A stretch of DNA of 51,184 nucleotides from Gammaproteobacteria bacterium (GTDB taxonomy: Bacteria; Pseudomonadota; Gammaproteobacteria; Burkholderiales; Burkholderiaceae_C). Positions within the stretch are counted from its first letter, which is position 1. Each line of letters opens with the position of its first letter. Positions 38,092 through 46,707 of this stretch are shown here, in pieces. The translations under genes were made by a program, and so were the position numbers. The notes under the pieces were generated by a model. The model did not search any database. It saw nothing but the letters and a program-made list of their open reading frames with translations, and was not told where the DNA came from. Location of the stretch: positions 1-51,184 of the forward strand of contig JANYHL010000104.1 of the NCBI GenBank assembly GCA_025359085.1. Reading direction: 5' to 3'.

Positions 38092-39230
38092 TGCGCCGTT
38101 GTCTTGCCCATGAGCCCGCGCGCCGCCAGCTCGCTGACCGAGCGCAGATAGGCCGCCTTATCCTCTGGCGCTTGCTCGGCGGCCCAGCCCAAAAAGTTAG
38201 CCAAACCCTGCTTAAAAGGCACGCCAGGCACAAAGCCCAACACTTGCTCAAGTTTCGACACATCAGCAATGTTGTGACGAATATCACCCATGCGGAACGC
38301 GCCTGTGACCTTGATGGTGCTGCTACTGTCAAAGTAAGCTTTGATTTCTTGCGCAACAGTCATCACGCTTGTGGCCTGACCTGACCCCACGTTCAAAGCC
38401 CCGACAAACTGACCAGAGTAATTAATACTGCGGAACGTCGCCTCAACCACGTCATCGATATACACAAAGTCTCTTGATTCGAGCCCGTCCTCGTAAATCT
38501 CGATCCCCTGGTTTTGACGCGCCAGATTTGAAAACACCGCCAAAATCCCCGTATACGGGTTCTTTAGCGACTGACCGGGGCCATAAACATTCTGGTACCG
38601 TAGACCAAACCCATTTATGCCACGCGTTCGCGCAAACAACAAGACCGCCTGCTCTTGGACCTGCTTTGTTAACCCATACATTGACATGGGCATAAAAGGT
38701 GCTGACTCTGGGGTGGGCAACAAGCTCACACGCGATCCGCAGACTGGGCACACGGGCTCGAACGCGCCGCCAGACATGCGCTCGCGAGTACGTTGCTCTG
38801 GGTACACCATGCCGTGGGCAGCGCACTGGTAAGCGCCTTCTCCATAGACCGCTCGGCTAGATGCCACAACAATAGAGCGAAGTGATTTACCGCAATCATC
38901 GTTCTGCAGCAAATCCAGCAAAGTGGCAGTGCCCTGCACGTTGACGCTGAAATAGCGTTCAATCTCGTACATCGATTGACCCGTGCCCGTCTCTGCCGCG
39001 AGATGCACCACTGTGTCTACACCCTGCAACGCGCGCTTGAGTGCATCACGATCACGCACGTCTGCCTTGATCACCCCTACATGTTCTGCCAGATCATCTG
39101 GCAGAACCTCCGTGGCGTGTATCTGTGGGCTGAAGTTATCGAGAATATTCACCTGTGTGCCATGATTGAGCAGTGCCCTGGCAACTCTCTGGCCAATGAA
39201 GCCGGCACCGCCGGAAATTAGTACATTCAT
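38088..39230 (-). CDS. Extended SDR sugar epimerase, probably dTDP-L-rhamnose 4-epimerase type
   Basis: This 380-residue extended short-chain dehydrogenase has the NAD motif ISGGAGFIGQRVA, a catalytic YxxxK in MSMYGLTKQVQEQ and an RDFVYIDDV block. It contains a cysteine-rich insertion after SRAVYGEGAY (CAAHG ... CPVCGS), followed by LLPTPESAP. That insertion is characteristic of the group that includes WbiB/Tll dTDP-L-rhamnose 4-epimerases, which yield dTDP-6-deoxy-L-talose. With rfbA/rfbC in the same island this is a plausible role, but it is not proven. It overlaps the glycosyltransferase gene by four bases. Confidence 0.75.
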   Translation of the reverse strand: MNVLISGGAGFIGQRVARALLNHGTQVNILDNFSPQIHATEVLPDDLAEHVGVIKADVRDRDALKRALQGVDTVVHLAAETGTGQSMYEIERYFSVNVQGTATLLDLLQNDDCGKSLRSIVVASSRAVYGEGAYQCAAHGMVYPEQRTRERMSGGAFEPVCPVCGSRVSLLPTPESAPFMPMSMYGLTKQVQEQAVLLFARTRGINGFGLRYQNVYGPGQSLKNPYTGILAVFSNLARQNQGIEIYEDGLESRDFVYIDDVVEATFRSINYSGQFVGALNVGSGQATSVMTVAQEIKAYFDSSSTIKVTGAFRMGDIRHNIADVSKLEQVLGFVPGVPFKQGLANFLGWAAEQAPEDKAAYLRSVSELAARGLMGKTTAQ

Positions 39231-40330
39231 GCTGAAATCCCTTTATGATGAATTTGAAGTGCCATTTGATAGACATCAAGTGTTCTGTTGAAACAATTTT
39301 CCCAGGTAAACGACGACATCCGCTTGTAGCCACGTGAGATCATTTCCGATCTCAACTCCAGACTATTCAAACGGTCTATTTTTTCTGCATATGCGACTCC
39401 AGTTTGTTCGCTAGCAAATAAGGCGGCATCGCCGGCCACTTCGGGAAACACCGTCAAGTTTGAGCAAATGACAGGACAACCAGCGCGCATGGCTTCCAGC
39501 AGGGGCAGGCCGAACCCTTCTGAATCTGATGGATAGATAAAGCAAAAAGCCCGGTTATAGAGAGTGTTCAGATCGTCGTCGCTCAGGCGGCCTGCATACC
39601 GCCAGCGGCCTGGAATACTGGCGTCAAGCGCTTTTTTTTCTTCTGCGCAAAGGGGTGGCCCGACAACGGTCAGCACCTTGTCGCCGATGTACTGCGTAGC
39701 CCCAATGGCTAAGTCAAAACGCTTGTAGTGATCGCGAGCACCTAAAAAAACCATTTCATTGCTTGTCTCTTTTGGGCGGTTGTCCTGACAAGAAAACTCT
39801 GTGCCCACCCCGTGGTATATCACTTCGATTCGTTTTTTTGAGAATTCAGGATAGAACTTGATCAACTGGCTTTTGGTGAATTCACTGATGCAGATGACCA
39901 CGGCTGCGTGCCGGATCGCTCGTTTCTTCTGCCAGACATGAACCACGCGGGCTAGGCCTGACTTAAACATTTCATAGGTGAAGTCATGCACCGTCACTAC
40001 GTTAGCAATGGATTTGTCCAGCGGTAGCCTATAGTGACTGGAATGAAAAATAAGACTGTTCTTATGAGTTTCCAACTTCTTTGGAAGAACGCAGTCCAAG
40101 TAGCGGCTTATATTGATGCTACATGCTCCGGAGTTTACAAATCCTTTCGGGCTCATGTTTTGTGCCCATGGATTTTGAGTGCTTTCTGGTCGACGGAGTT
40201 GATGAACCTCTACTTCCGACTGGATCAACCGGGAAGATATTTCGAACCAGTACCTACTGGCTCCACCATTTTTTTGCAGCCAAAAAATGATATCGTCAAG
40301 TACGACTATTTTTTTGATTTTCTTGCACAT
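39227..40330 (-). CDS. Glycosyltransferase family 1 (GT4-type)
   Basis: The start is taken at the ATG at 40330 (MCKKIKKIVVLDDIIFWLQK), giving 367 residues. The upstream extension of the frame runs through a palindromic repeat and is not likely coding. It has LQKNGGASRYWFEIS at the N-terminus, VTVHDFTYEMF, the acceptor region HAAVVICISEFTKSQL, and the C-terminal EX7E motif in YPSDSEGFGLPLLEAMRAG (about 285-305). It is a retaining glycosyltransferase of the GT4 type acting on the lipid-linked repeat unit; specificity is unknown. Confidence 0.9.
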   Translation of the reverse strand: MCKKIKKIVVLDDIIFWLQKNGGASRYWFEISSRLIQSEVEVHQLRRPESTQNPWAQNMSPKGFVNSGACSINISRYLDCVLPKKLETHKNSLIFHSSHYRLPLDKSIANVVTVHDFTYEMFKSGLARVVHVWQKKRAIRHAAVVICISEFTKSQLIKFYPEFSKKRIEVIYHGVGTEFSCQDNRPKETSNEMVFLGARDHYKRFDLAIGATQYIGDKVLTVVGPPLCAEEKKALDASIPGRWRYAGRLSDDDLNTLYNRAFCFIYPSDSEGFGLPLLEAMRAGCPVICSNLTVFPEVAGDAALFASEQTGVAYAEKIDRLNSLELRSEMISRGYKRMSSFTWENCFNRTLDVYQMALQIHHKGISA

Positions 40331-40348
40331 AGCAGATTCAATGAAAAT

Positions 40349-40435
40349 CCCCGCAGCAAGCTGCGGGGTATCGGACATCCAAAACCAAAACCAAAGACAA
40401 GGGGATCGCCCCAAGGGGCTGGGAATTTGCCCGCC
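40349..40435. repeat. REP-like palindromes between wzy and the GT4 gene
   Basis: CCCCGCAGC and GCTGCGGGG (40349-40368) form a near-perfect hairpin. A second element follows (GGGGATCGCCCC at 40401 and CCAAGGGGCTGGG). GC-rich palindromes of this type are frequent near REP-associated transposases, but none is visible here. The block is embedded in AT-rich DNA, so it was probably inserted or left as a scar, and it may act as wzy terminator. Confidence 0.65.
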
Positions 40436-40461
40436 CTGATTAAATATGACGAATTTTATCG

Positions 40462-41811
40462 CTATATCTTAGCCAATTTAAGATATTTAAAATTTATTAT
40501 GTTACAGTATTTTATAATATATGCAACAATCACCAACATAATTAAATTATAAGGGAATTGGAAAATAACAAAAACATATGGCGCAAATAGCCAAATAAAC
40601 AAATAAATGAATCTCAAGTCGCCTTCTATTGGGTTTTTTTGTATAAATTTAATAAATACATATAAAAAAAATGTATTGAAAAAAGTCGCCAGACTAAATA
40701 TCGATGAAAAGAATACACCAAGCACGCCAAAATCGGCAAAAATTTCAACCGGCCCACCAAATGCCGGTGTAATTGTTTGCTCAGCCATGCCGGGCCAAAA
40801 ATATTCGTTTACTATGGTTATACCATAAATAAAAGGCTTATCAACATAAAAAGCACGAGGCACCAACCCCCAAAGATTAGATAATAATATTTCTCCGTTA
40901 TAAAGTTTTATATTACCTTTGAAGAATTCCTCATAATACATACTGCTGTGCTGGAAGTGATCAAAATAGTAAAGCGCTTCCTTTAAGTCCACATCCGCAT
41001 GTCCCGAGAAAAAATTAATCAACATTATCATAAAAACAACTGGCATTGTTATGTAAATAATTCTTGATAAATTGTTATATTTACGCAACCACAGAACAAT
41101 CAACGTGTATTGAGCTAGCGCAAGAATGACCCCCTTGGTCCCAAGGAAATAGGCCAAAAAAACATAAGAAAAAAATATGTAGAATACGCTTGTTGCTTTT
41201 TTACAGCTTAATGTAATCAGGACATATGACACCGAAAGAAATGTAATGGAAAATCCAAACCAATACCCCACACCTGATCGATAATATTGATATCCAGATC
41301 TGGGGTCAATTATCCAATTTAGAAGTCCATATTCGCCAGTCAATCCAATAAACGATAGGAAAAATAGCGCCAAAAATATAAAACTCAGCTGAAGTAGCTT
41401 TTTTTTACTAATTGAAGTGGAGCTCGTTTTCGCGCTTGATATATTATTAATGTAATAAGAGTTTTTAAAGAGTTTCAATAAAATCCAGGTGAGTGCAAAT
41501 TTGCAAAGTAACGAAAAATTAACCATGAGAATGGCATAATTAAAATATTTATCATAAAGTCCGTCATCAAGTAAAAATAATGGCCCTAATATGTATGTCG
41601 AAAGCAGCACGGGGAAGTTAACGGCAAAATCAATTGAAATTGGATTAACTACGCCCAGCTTGTAGAAGTTACTCAAATAATAAACCGGATACACCAATGC
41701 GAATAATAAAAATATTATATTTAATGTGTAATAGAAATTCATAACCATGCTTATGGGACGGGGGTATTCAATTTCACTATGTGGCACCACTGACTTGTGT
41801 GGCTTTTTCAT
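40462..41811 (-). CDS. wzy: O-antigen polymerase (Wzy-like)
   Basis: A strongly hydrophobic protein of about 449 residues with ten or more membrane segments. It starts at about the ATG at 41811 (MKKPHKSVVPHSEIEYPRP); later ATGs at 41748 and 41742 are alternatives and no start has a good ribosome-binding site. The layout, a large periplasmic loop (about residues 265-360, PRAFYVDKPFIYG...) and its place among glycosyltransferases and Wzx are typical of Wzy. It is clearly more AT-rich than its neighbours, as is usual for transferred polymerase genes. Assignment is by topology and context. Confidence 0.75.
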   Translation of the reverse strand: MKKPHKSVVPHSEIEYPRPISMVMNFYYTLNIIFLLFALVYPVYYLSNFYKLGVVNPISIDFAVNFPVLLSTYILGPLFLLDDGLYDKYFNYAILMVNFSLLCKFALTWILLKLFKNSYYINNISSAKTSSTSISKKKLLQLSFIFLALFFLSFIGLTGEYGLLNWIIDPRSGYQYYRSGVGYWFGFSITFLSVSYVLITLSCKKATSVFYIFFSYVFLAYFLGTKGVILALAQYTLIVLWLRKYNNLSRIIYITMPVVFMIMLINFFSGHADVDLKEALYYFDHFQHSSMYYEEFFKGNIKLYNGEILLSNLWGLVPRAFYVDKPFIYGITIVNEYFWPGMAEQTITPAFGGPVEIFADFGVLGVFFSSIFSLATFFNTFFLYVFIKFIQKNPIEGDLRFIYLFIWLFAPYVFVIFQFPYNLIMLVIVAYIIKYCNIINFKYLKLAKI

Positions 41812-42748
41812 CCTGCAAATGAAGAGCAAGTCCATCACGAACGCCAGCCCAACCTCTCCGAGAAACATCTCTCGGCAAACGAGATAATTGAATTAGCCGA
41901 GTCGTCAGTGTGTATAGGAGAGCAAACAACCTTTGAAATCCATGAAGATTTTTGCGAATGAAATAAATGCGATTACGGTTGGTGTAATACACCGTAAATG
42001 GTGAAAATGATCCACCGGTCGAGGTGCTAACCTTATGCAGCACAGTTACATTCGGTGCGAAGCGTATTCGCAGATTCTTTTTGTGCATACGCCAGACAAA
42101 GTCCGTGTCATCGCCATAGACGAAATAGCATTCATCCATCATGCCCACAACGTCGAACACCTTTCTGGTCAGCATCATGAAACACGTGGGGGCGTAATCA
42201 ACATACTGCACTTGGTCGAACTGCCCACTGTCCACTTGGCGATCGCCATAATGCGGCGTGCGCATTGTCCAAGCATTGATGTGGCCTCCGCCATACCAAA
42301 TTAATTTTGCCCCCTCGAAGTAGTGGATTTTTGCAGTAACGGCATCATCACTTCTATTCGCCAGAGAATGCCACAAGTCGAGAACGGTGGGTGGGCCAAA
42401 CTCGGTGTCATTGTTGGCCAAAAGCACATGTGTGCAATTGTCAGCCAAAGCCATCTCAATGCCTTGATTGTTACCCTTGGCTACACCAACATTGGCGTTA
42501 TTAAATGTGCAGACCGCATCAATTCCATGTTCCACCGCCATCGTCCTGGATATCGTTGTTCCAATGTCAGTTGGGCTGTTATCAATTACATAAAGCTTAT
42601 AGCGAATGCCATATTGTGCAGCTAAGCTTTTGAAGAAACCAGGCAGCACGTCCTCACTATTGAAGAGTACCGTGACTACTCCCACGAGTGTGCCCTCTGG
42701 AGTTGCGGTGAATTTTTGATTCTGTGTAGGAGACATGGTGTCGTTCAT
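41777..42748 (-). CDS. Glycosyltransferase family 2
   Basis: This 323-residue GT-A enzyme begins TLVGVVTVLFNSEDVLPGFF. It has the nucleotide-binding VIDNSPTDIGT and NANVGVAKGNNQGIEMAL blocks, the DxD-like LLANNDTEFGPP, and the C-terminal VGMMDECYFVYGDDTDFVWR, resembling rhamnosyl-type GT2 enzymes. Its stop overlaps the wzy start region by about 35 bp. The donor is unknown; rhamnose or 6-deoxytalose from the dTDP pathway is one possibility. Confidence 0.9.
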   Translation of the reverse strand: MNDTMSPTQNQKFTATPEGTLVGVVTVLFNSEDVLPGFFKSLAAQYGIRYKLYVIDNSPTDIGTTISRTMAVEHGIDAVCTFNNANVGVAKGNNQGIEMALADNCTHVLLANNDTEFGPPTVLDLWHSLANRSDDAVTAKIHYFEGAKLIWYGGGHINAWTMRTPHYGDRQVDSGQFDQVQYVDYAPTCFMMLTRKVFDVVGMMDECYFVYGDDTDFVWRMHKKNLRIRFAPNVTVLHKVSTSTGGSFSPFTVYYTNRNRIYFIRKNLHGFQRLFALLYTLTTRLIQLSRLPRDVSRRGWAGVRDGLALHLQDEKATQVSGAT

Positions 42749-42845
42749 TTAAATAGTCTACGTTTCCTCAGAGACTTCATACCGCCGGTGTTGAGGATCT
42801 TCATATTGATTGTTGAGTTGAACCTAAAAATGTTCCAGGGCTGCA

Positions 42846-43490
42846 TTAACTGGCAACACGCTTCCAGAGGCCGCTTTCAGCGTCCAACTGGCGAATGGAT
42901 TTTGCTGGAACGCCTGCCAGCACCGTGTTTGGAGGAAAGCTCGTTGTCACCACGCTGTTCGCGCCCACAACGCAGCCCTCACCGAGTTCGACACCGCTGG
43001 CGACATACACGTTAGCACCCAACCAGCAGCGGTCCCCGATCTTGATTGACCCCTTTGTGACCAGTGCCGACGCGATGCGCCCAACACTCGGATCGCTGTA
43101 GTCATGGTCGTAGTCGCACAGAAAGACATTGCTGCCGAAAGCCACCTCCCGACCGATCTCAATGCCCACGGCTGAACTTGCATTGAAGTAGCGGTTCAGA
43201 AACGTGCGTGGCCCGATGGTGATGCGGCCCTGGTAGGCTGAATCCGAATAGCCTCTCACTGCATAGAGCACAGCGCCCTTCTCGATACGTACGTCGTCGG
43301 CGATATAGATGCGTGACGCGCCATAAATTTGATCTGGCTTCTTGAGCCAGCTTCGCTTGCCAAAAGCACCAAAAATTAAGGAATAGAATAGGCGCCCCTT
43401 CACGCGAGCTACCAAACTCAAGTAATGGTTTACGTAGTCATAAATATCCATGCTCCTAAGGCGGGCAAGATAGTGTGAGAAAGTATTCAT
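42846..43490 (-). CDS. Hexapeptide-repeat acetyltransferase (WbbJ/CatB-like)
   Basis: This 214-residue protein has a left-handed beta-helix. The visible parts are IYIADDVRIEKGAVLYAVRG, ITIGPRTFLNRYFNAS, GREVAFGSNVFLCDYDHDYS with the catalytic-type His, and IGDRCWLGANVYVASGVELG then VVGANSVVTTSFPPNTVLAG. It is probably an O- or N-acetyltransferase on a sugar of the repeat unit. The preceding 97-bp gap (42749-42845) shows no other element. Confidence 0.88.
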   Translation of the reverse strand: MNTFSHYLARLRSMDIYDYVNHYLSLVARVKGRLFYSLIFGAFGKRSWLKKPDQIYGASRIYIADDVRIEKGAVLYAVRGYSDSAYQGRITIGPRTFLNRYFNASSAVGIEIGREVAFGSNVFLCDYDHDYSDPSVGRIASALVTKGSIKIGDRCWLGANVYVASGVELGEGCVVGANSVVTTSFPPNTVLAGVPAKSIRQLDAESGLWKRVAS

Positions 43491-43501
43491 TGTCGATGCT
43501 A

Positions 43502-44350
43502 TCAGTTGGAGGGCAATTGTTGGGGTCGCTCGAGCTCAGCCAACAGTTGATCTCGAACCCTGTTGTTTCGTTCCTCAATGGATAAGGTGTTTAGCTTGTT
43601 CACCCTCTCATAGGCCTTCATGGACAGCATCAGCTGATACAGCGATGTCTGCAGGCCAAGATACATACCTGCTTGACCCGCCTTGTAACCACCCTTGATG
43701 AAGTAGTGCCCCACAAACCCCCGCAGCATGCGAGCCAGCATCGTCATAGGCGTGGCGGTGGCTGTGTGTTGTGCCTCGATGTCGGTGTACCTGTCTAGCA
43801 CGCCTATGTAGCTCTTGGTGGTATTCGAAATGAAGTGATGGACGAAGTATTCTTTGGGGTCAAGGTAGGCGATCTTGGCATCGGTGACCGTCGGCATTCC
43901 GAAGTGATGAATGGTGTTCCCACGGAAATCGATGGCCTCTTTCTTGAAAGCTCGGCTTTGGGTGTTGCTGTACGCGTCGTGGCAAAACTCGCCGTAGTAA
44001 TAGTTTTTGCGTGCGATGTTGACGATGGAGTACTTGCCACTCTCGACCGCCACACGCAAGGCTTCCATGGTCTTGCGATCAACGATTTCGTCCGAGAAGC
44101 CCCAGTAGAGCCAGGGCGTTTGGATTTCTGCCTTTACGATCGATGTTGTGTACTCGTCTTCCACCCATCCATGATTTTTGTGCAAAAGTACGTCGGCACC
44201 GAGCGACTTCGCGATCTCGACGGTGCGATCAGTACTGTAATTGTCGACAACCAAAACCTTACCGAACGGAAGGAAGTTTCTAATGGCTCGCTCGACGCGT
44301 GCTTCTTCATTGAACATGAAGAGCACGAAGGTGATTTCTTTGCAATACAT
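43502..44350 (-). CDS. Glycosyltransferase family 2
   Basis: This 282-residue GT-A-type protein has the N-terminal ITFVLFMFNEEARVERAIRN, VLVVDNYSTDRTVEIAKSLG and a DxD-like region WGFSDEIVDRKTM. The C-terminal half has several long helices. It probably transfers one sugar of the repeat unit. Start at the ATG at 44350. Confidence 0.88.
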   Translation of the reverse strand: MYCKEITFVLFMFNEEARVERAIRNFLPFGKVLVVDNYSTDRTVEIAKSLGADVLLHKNHGWVEDEYTTSIVKAEIQTPWLYWGFSDEIVDRKTMEALRVAVESGKYSIVNIARKNYYYGEFCHDAYSNTQSRAFKKEAIDFRGNTIHHFGMPTVTDAKIAYLDPKEYFVHHFISNTTKSYIGVLDRYTDIEAQHTATATPMTMLARMLRGFVGHYFIKGGYKAGQAGMYLGLQTSLYQLMLSMKAYERVNKLNTLSIEERNNRVRDQLLAELERPQQLPSN

Positions 44351-44357
44351 TAAAAGT

Positions 44358-45626
44358 TCAGTTCAGTTCAGGTTGGGTGTTGCGTGATGCTAGGGAAATG
44401 AGTGCTAGTGTCATGAACAGTTGCGACCCGCATAGCGTCCAGCCAATGACGAACGGATCGTTTGGCATCAAGCTAATGGCGATCATGCAGCTGGCCACCG
44501 ACAGCGCCGCTGCAACAAAGTTGAGCTTCAATAACAAGTATGTGCGTTGCTTAATTGTGAGCATGACGGTGTAGGCCCCAACGATCAGGTTGCAGGCCTC
44601 GGTTACAACGCCAAAGCCGATGGCATACGCATAAGGCACATACTGCTCTTTCGTGAGCAGTCGCACGAACAGAGGCGCAAGCACCATCGTGAATGCAAAA
44701 ACTCCAAGGGCAAGCACGGTTGCTAGTCCGACAAAACGACGGATGGAGGTGCCTTGGGTCTTGTAAAGACGTGGTGTTTCAATCTGTGCATAAATGGCAC
44801 TGCACGTCGCCATCGCCTGGCCTCCAATATTGGCGACAACGCCATACAAGCCAGAGGTTTCGCTAAGACCTGCTAGCGGGTAGGCAACGCGAAAGGTCTG
44901 TAATTGCAGTGCATTGCACACGGCAGATCCAGAAAGTGGGGCCGCCACACGAAAAACACAGGAGGGATCGCCCAGGCGGCTCAAATTGTCTTCAAACCGT
45001 AGCTTGCGCAGCATGCGCGATACGATGACTAGCAATTCAACCCCAAGTGCGAGCGCCGAGGAGACCATCAGAATACGCGCCGAAGCGCCAAACGCGGCAG
45101 TTGCGACAACGAAGGCGCTAAGTCGCGCGAGTGACTCCAACAACAACATGGATGAAACGAATATCTTTCCACCGCGGTTGTTCAGGAGATTCCGCAGGCT
45201 TGCGCACAAATATAGCAGTGCGGCGACAGCGTAAAGAGCCGGCAAGTCCAACGTTTCCAATTTTCCCAGCCAGATCAGCGGTGTTCCGAGTATGATGCAA
45301 ACACCAAACCCCAGGGCAAGTGTCCAACCGATCAGCTTACGCAAAGCGACCCCCGGCAGCACATCAAACGCCGCCAAGCGCGCCTGCATGTAGAAATCGA
45401 CCGGTACAAAGATGAGCGCATTTAGTGCATAGCTGAGTGTTGATAGGTAGAAGAACTTCCCAACCTCCTCAGTAGACAGTGCGCCAGTGTAGGCTTTGAC
45501 AAAGGCAAGCCCGGCAACTACAGAAAGTATTCGAATTAAGATGATCCCTAGCGCCGACGCCAAACGTCGGTGTCCAATGGACACGGAGGCGCAGTCCTGC
45601 ATCGCGGCATCAGTCATCATGAACAT
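44358..45626 (-). CDS. wzx: O-antigen flippase (Wzx-like) / polysaccharide exporter
   Basis: A 422-residue protein with about 12 membrane segments and a pattern typical of MATE/MOP-type Wzx (for example IILIRILSVVAGLAFVKAYT with STEEVGKFFYLSTLSYALNA). It would flip the undecaprenyl-linked repeat unit across the inner membrane for Wzy. Assignment by topology and cluster context. Alternative ATGs lie at codons 3 and 4. Confidence 0.78.
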   Translation of the reverse strand: MFMMTDAAMQDCASVSIGHRRLASALGIILIRILSVVAGLAFVKAYTGALSTEEVGKFFYLSTLSYALNALIFVPVDFYMQARLAAFDVLPGVALRKLIGWTLALGFGVCIILGTPLIWLGKLETLDLPALYAVAALLYLCASLRNLLNNRGGKIFVSSMLLLESLARLSAFVVATAAFGASARILMVSSALALGVELLVIVSRMLRKLRFEDNLSRLGDPSCVFRVAAPLSGSAVCNALQLQTFRVAYPLAGLSETSGLYGVVANIGGQAMATCSAIYAQIETPRLYKTQGTSIRRFVGLATVLALGVFAFTMVLAPLFVRLLTKEQYVPYAYAIGFGVVTEACNLIVGAYTVMLTIKQRTYLLLKLNFVAAALSVASCMIAISLMPNDPFVIGWTLCGSQLFMTLALISLASRNTQPELN

Positions 45627-45695
45627 CGCTGATCAGGACGCTCAGTGATGCGCTGCACGATGAGCCATTTAAAATTAGCCACGTAGCTATTCAAT

Positions 45696-46643
45696 TCATC
45701 TACGATCAACGACTATATCCATCTCTTTCGATACTCCATCCCAAGAAGTTAACCTAGGCTGATATCCAAACTCAGCAGCCCTCTTATTGTGCGAGTAATA
45801 GTGCGGCTTGCCCCCCGTGGCATTCAAACCGACACTCGTTTGAACAGTCTCATATTGCAAGCTGAACCGCTCTTGCATGGCAGCCAGTAGGGTTGGCTTA
45901 TCGATGGGGGCTTTGCTGTAGGCATCGACCACCGCATTGGCCGCAGGGGCGGCAAGTATCGCATTGACCAAATTGCAGAAGTCCAAAGGGTGAATATAGT
46001 CACGCACGATGTAGTCGGCAGAGGTCTTCAGCATGGTCTTTTCGCGGATGGCCCGCAAGATGTCAGTGATCAAGAATCGGGCCGACAAATCTTGTGTGTG
46101 ACTGAAATAGTTGAACACCCGAATATCGACAATTGGCAGATGCGTCAACGAGCGGTGGCGGCATTCGGCGTGCAGTTTGGCGACGCCGTACCAGTCTTGC
46201 GGCTGCAGGTTGTTGATGGGCACTGCGGCCTTGGTGTTGGCATCCACCGGTGTGTCAAAGCTTGCGCCATAGGCAGCGCCGCTGCTCAAGAAGATGTAGC
46301 GGCAATTGGGGTGCTGGCGGACATAGCTCAGGGCCAGTTCGTCATATTGCAGCGTTACGTCAAATATGCTGGCCCCCATGGCTGCTGCCTGGGCTGGATT
46401 GCCCACGCCGACAAAGTTAAGGATGGCATCAAAGTGCTGGTCTGCATTGAAGGCTGCAAAATTGGCCACTGCATATTTGCCAGCCAACCCCACACCCGCC
46501 AGCCATTGCTTGACGGCCTCCGCGCGGCGTGCGTACAGCACCAGGTTGTGGCTGCTGTTTTCGGCGAACGATTGCACCAGGTCTTGGGCGATCTGGCTGG
46601 TGGCGCCCAGGATGGCTATGCGCATCTGTTTAAGGTGAGGCAT
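45696..46643 (-). CDS. NAD(P)-dependent SDR sugar reductase/epimerase
   Basis: This extended SDR protein has 315 residues (309 if the start is the ATG at 46625, MRIAILGATSQIAQDL). It has the nucleotide-binding GATSQIAQDL, IFLSSGAAYGASF and a YxxxK motif in DWYGVAKLHAECRHR. It follows the split transketolase. In the yersiniose pathway a reductase of this superfamily (YerF) acts after a thiamine-dependent branching enzyme, so a parallel job (reducing the branch or the ring ketone) is an attractive inference. Plain 4-keto reductase or epimerase activity is equally open. Confidence 0.75.
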   Translation of the reverse strand: MPHLKQMRIAILGATSQIAQDLVQSFAENSSHNLVLYARRAEAVKQWLAGVGLAGKYAVANFAAFNADQHFDAILNFVGVGNPAQAAAMGASIFDVTLQYDELALSYVRQHPNCRYIFLSSGAAYGASFDTPVDANTKAAVPINNLQPQDWYGVAKLHAECRHRSLTHLPIVDIRVFNYFSHTQDLSARFLITDILRAIREKTMLKTSADYIVRDYIHPLDFCNLVNAILAAPAANAVVDAYSKAPIDKPTLLAAMQERFSLQYETVQTSVGLNATGGKPHYYSHNKRAAEFGYQPRLTSWDGVSKEMDIVVDRR

Positions 46644-46651
46644 GACTAATA

Positions 46652-46697
46652 ATCGCTGCTATTTTTATAGCTGCTTGCGCATACTGGACGGGGGCTA
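46652..46697. repeat. Dispersed repeat copy at the 3' end of the transketolase C-terminal gene
   Basis: GCTGCTATTTTTATAGCTGC, then ACTGGACGGGGGCTAG. It lies between the reductase start and the stop of the upstream transketolase gene, 11 bp after that stop. Confidence 0.8.
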
Positions 46698-46707
46698 GAT
46701 GGCGATT

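Noticed and set aside
40034..40552. 172-codon plus-strand frame
   Set aside because: Antisense to the GT4 gene and crossing the palindromic repeat block.
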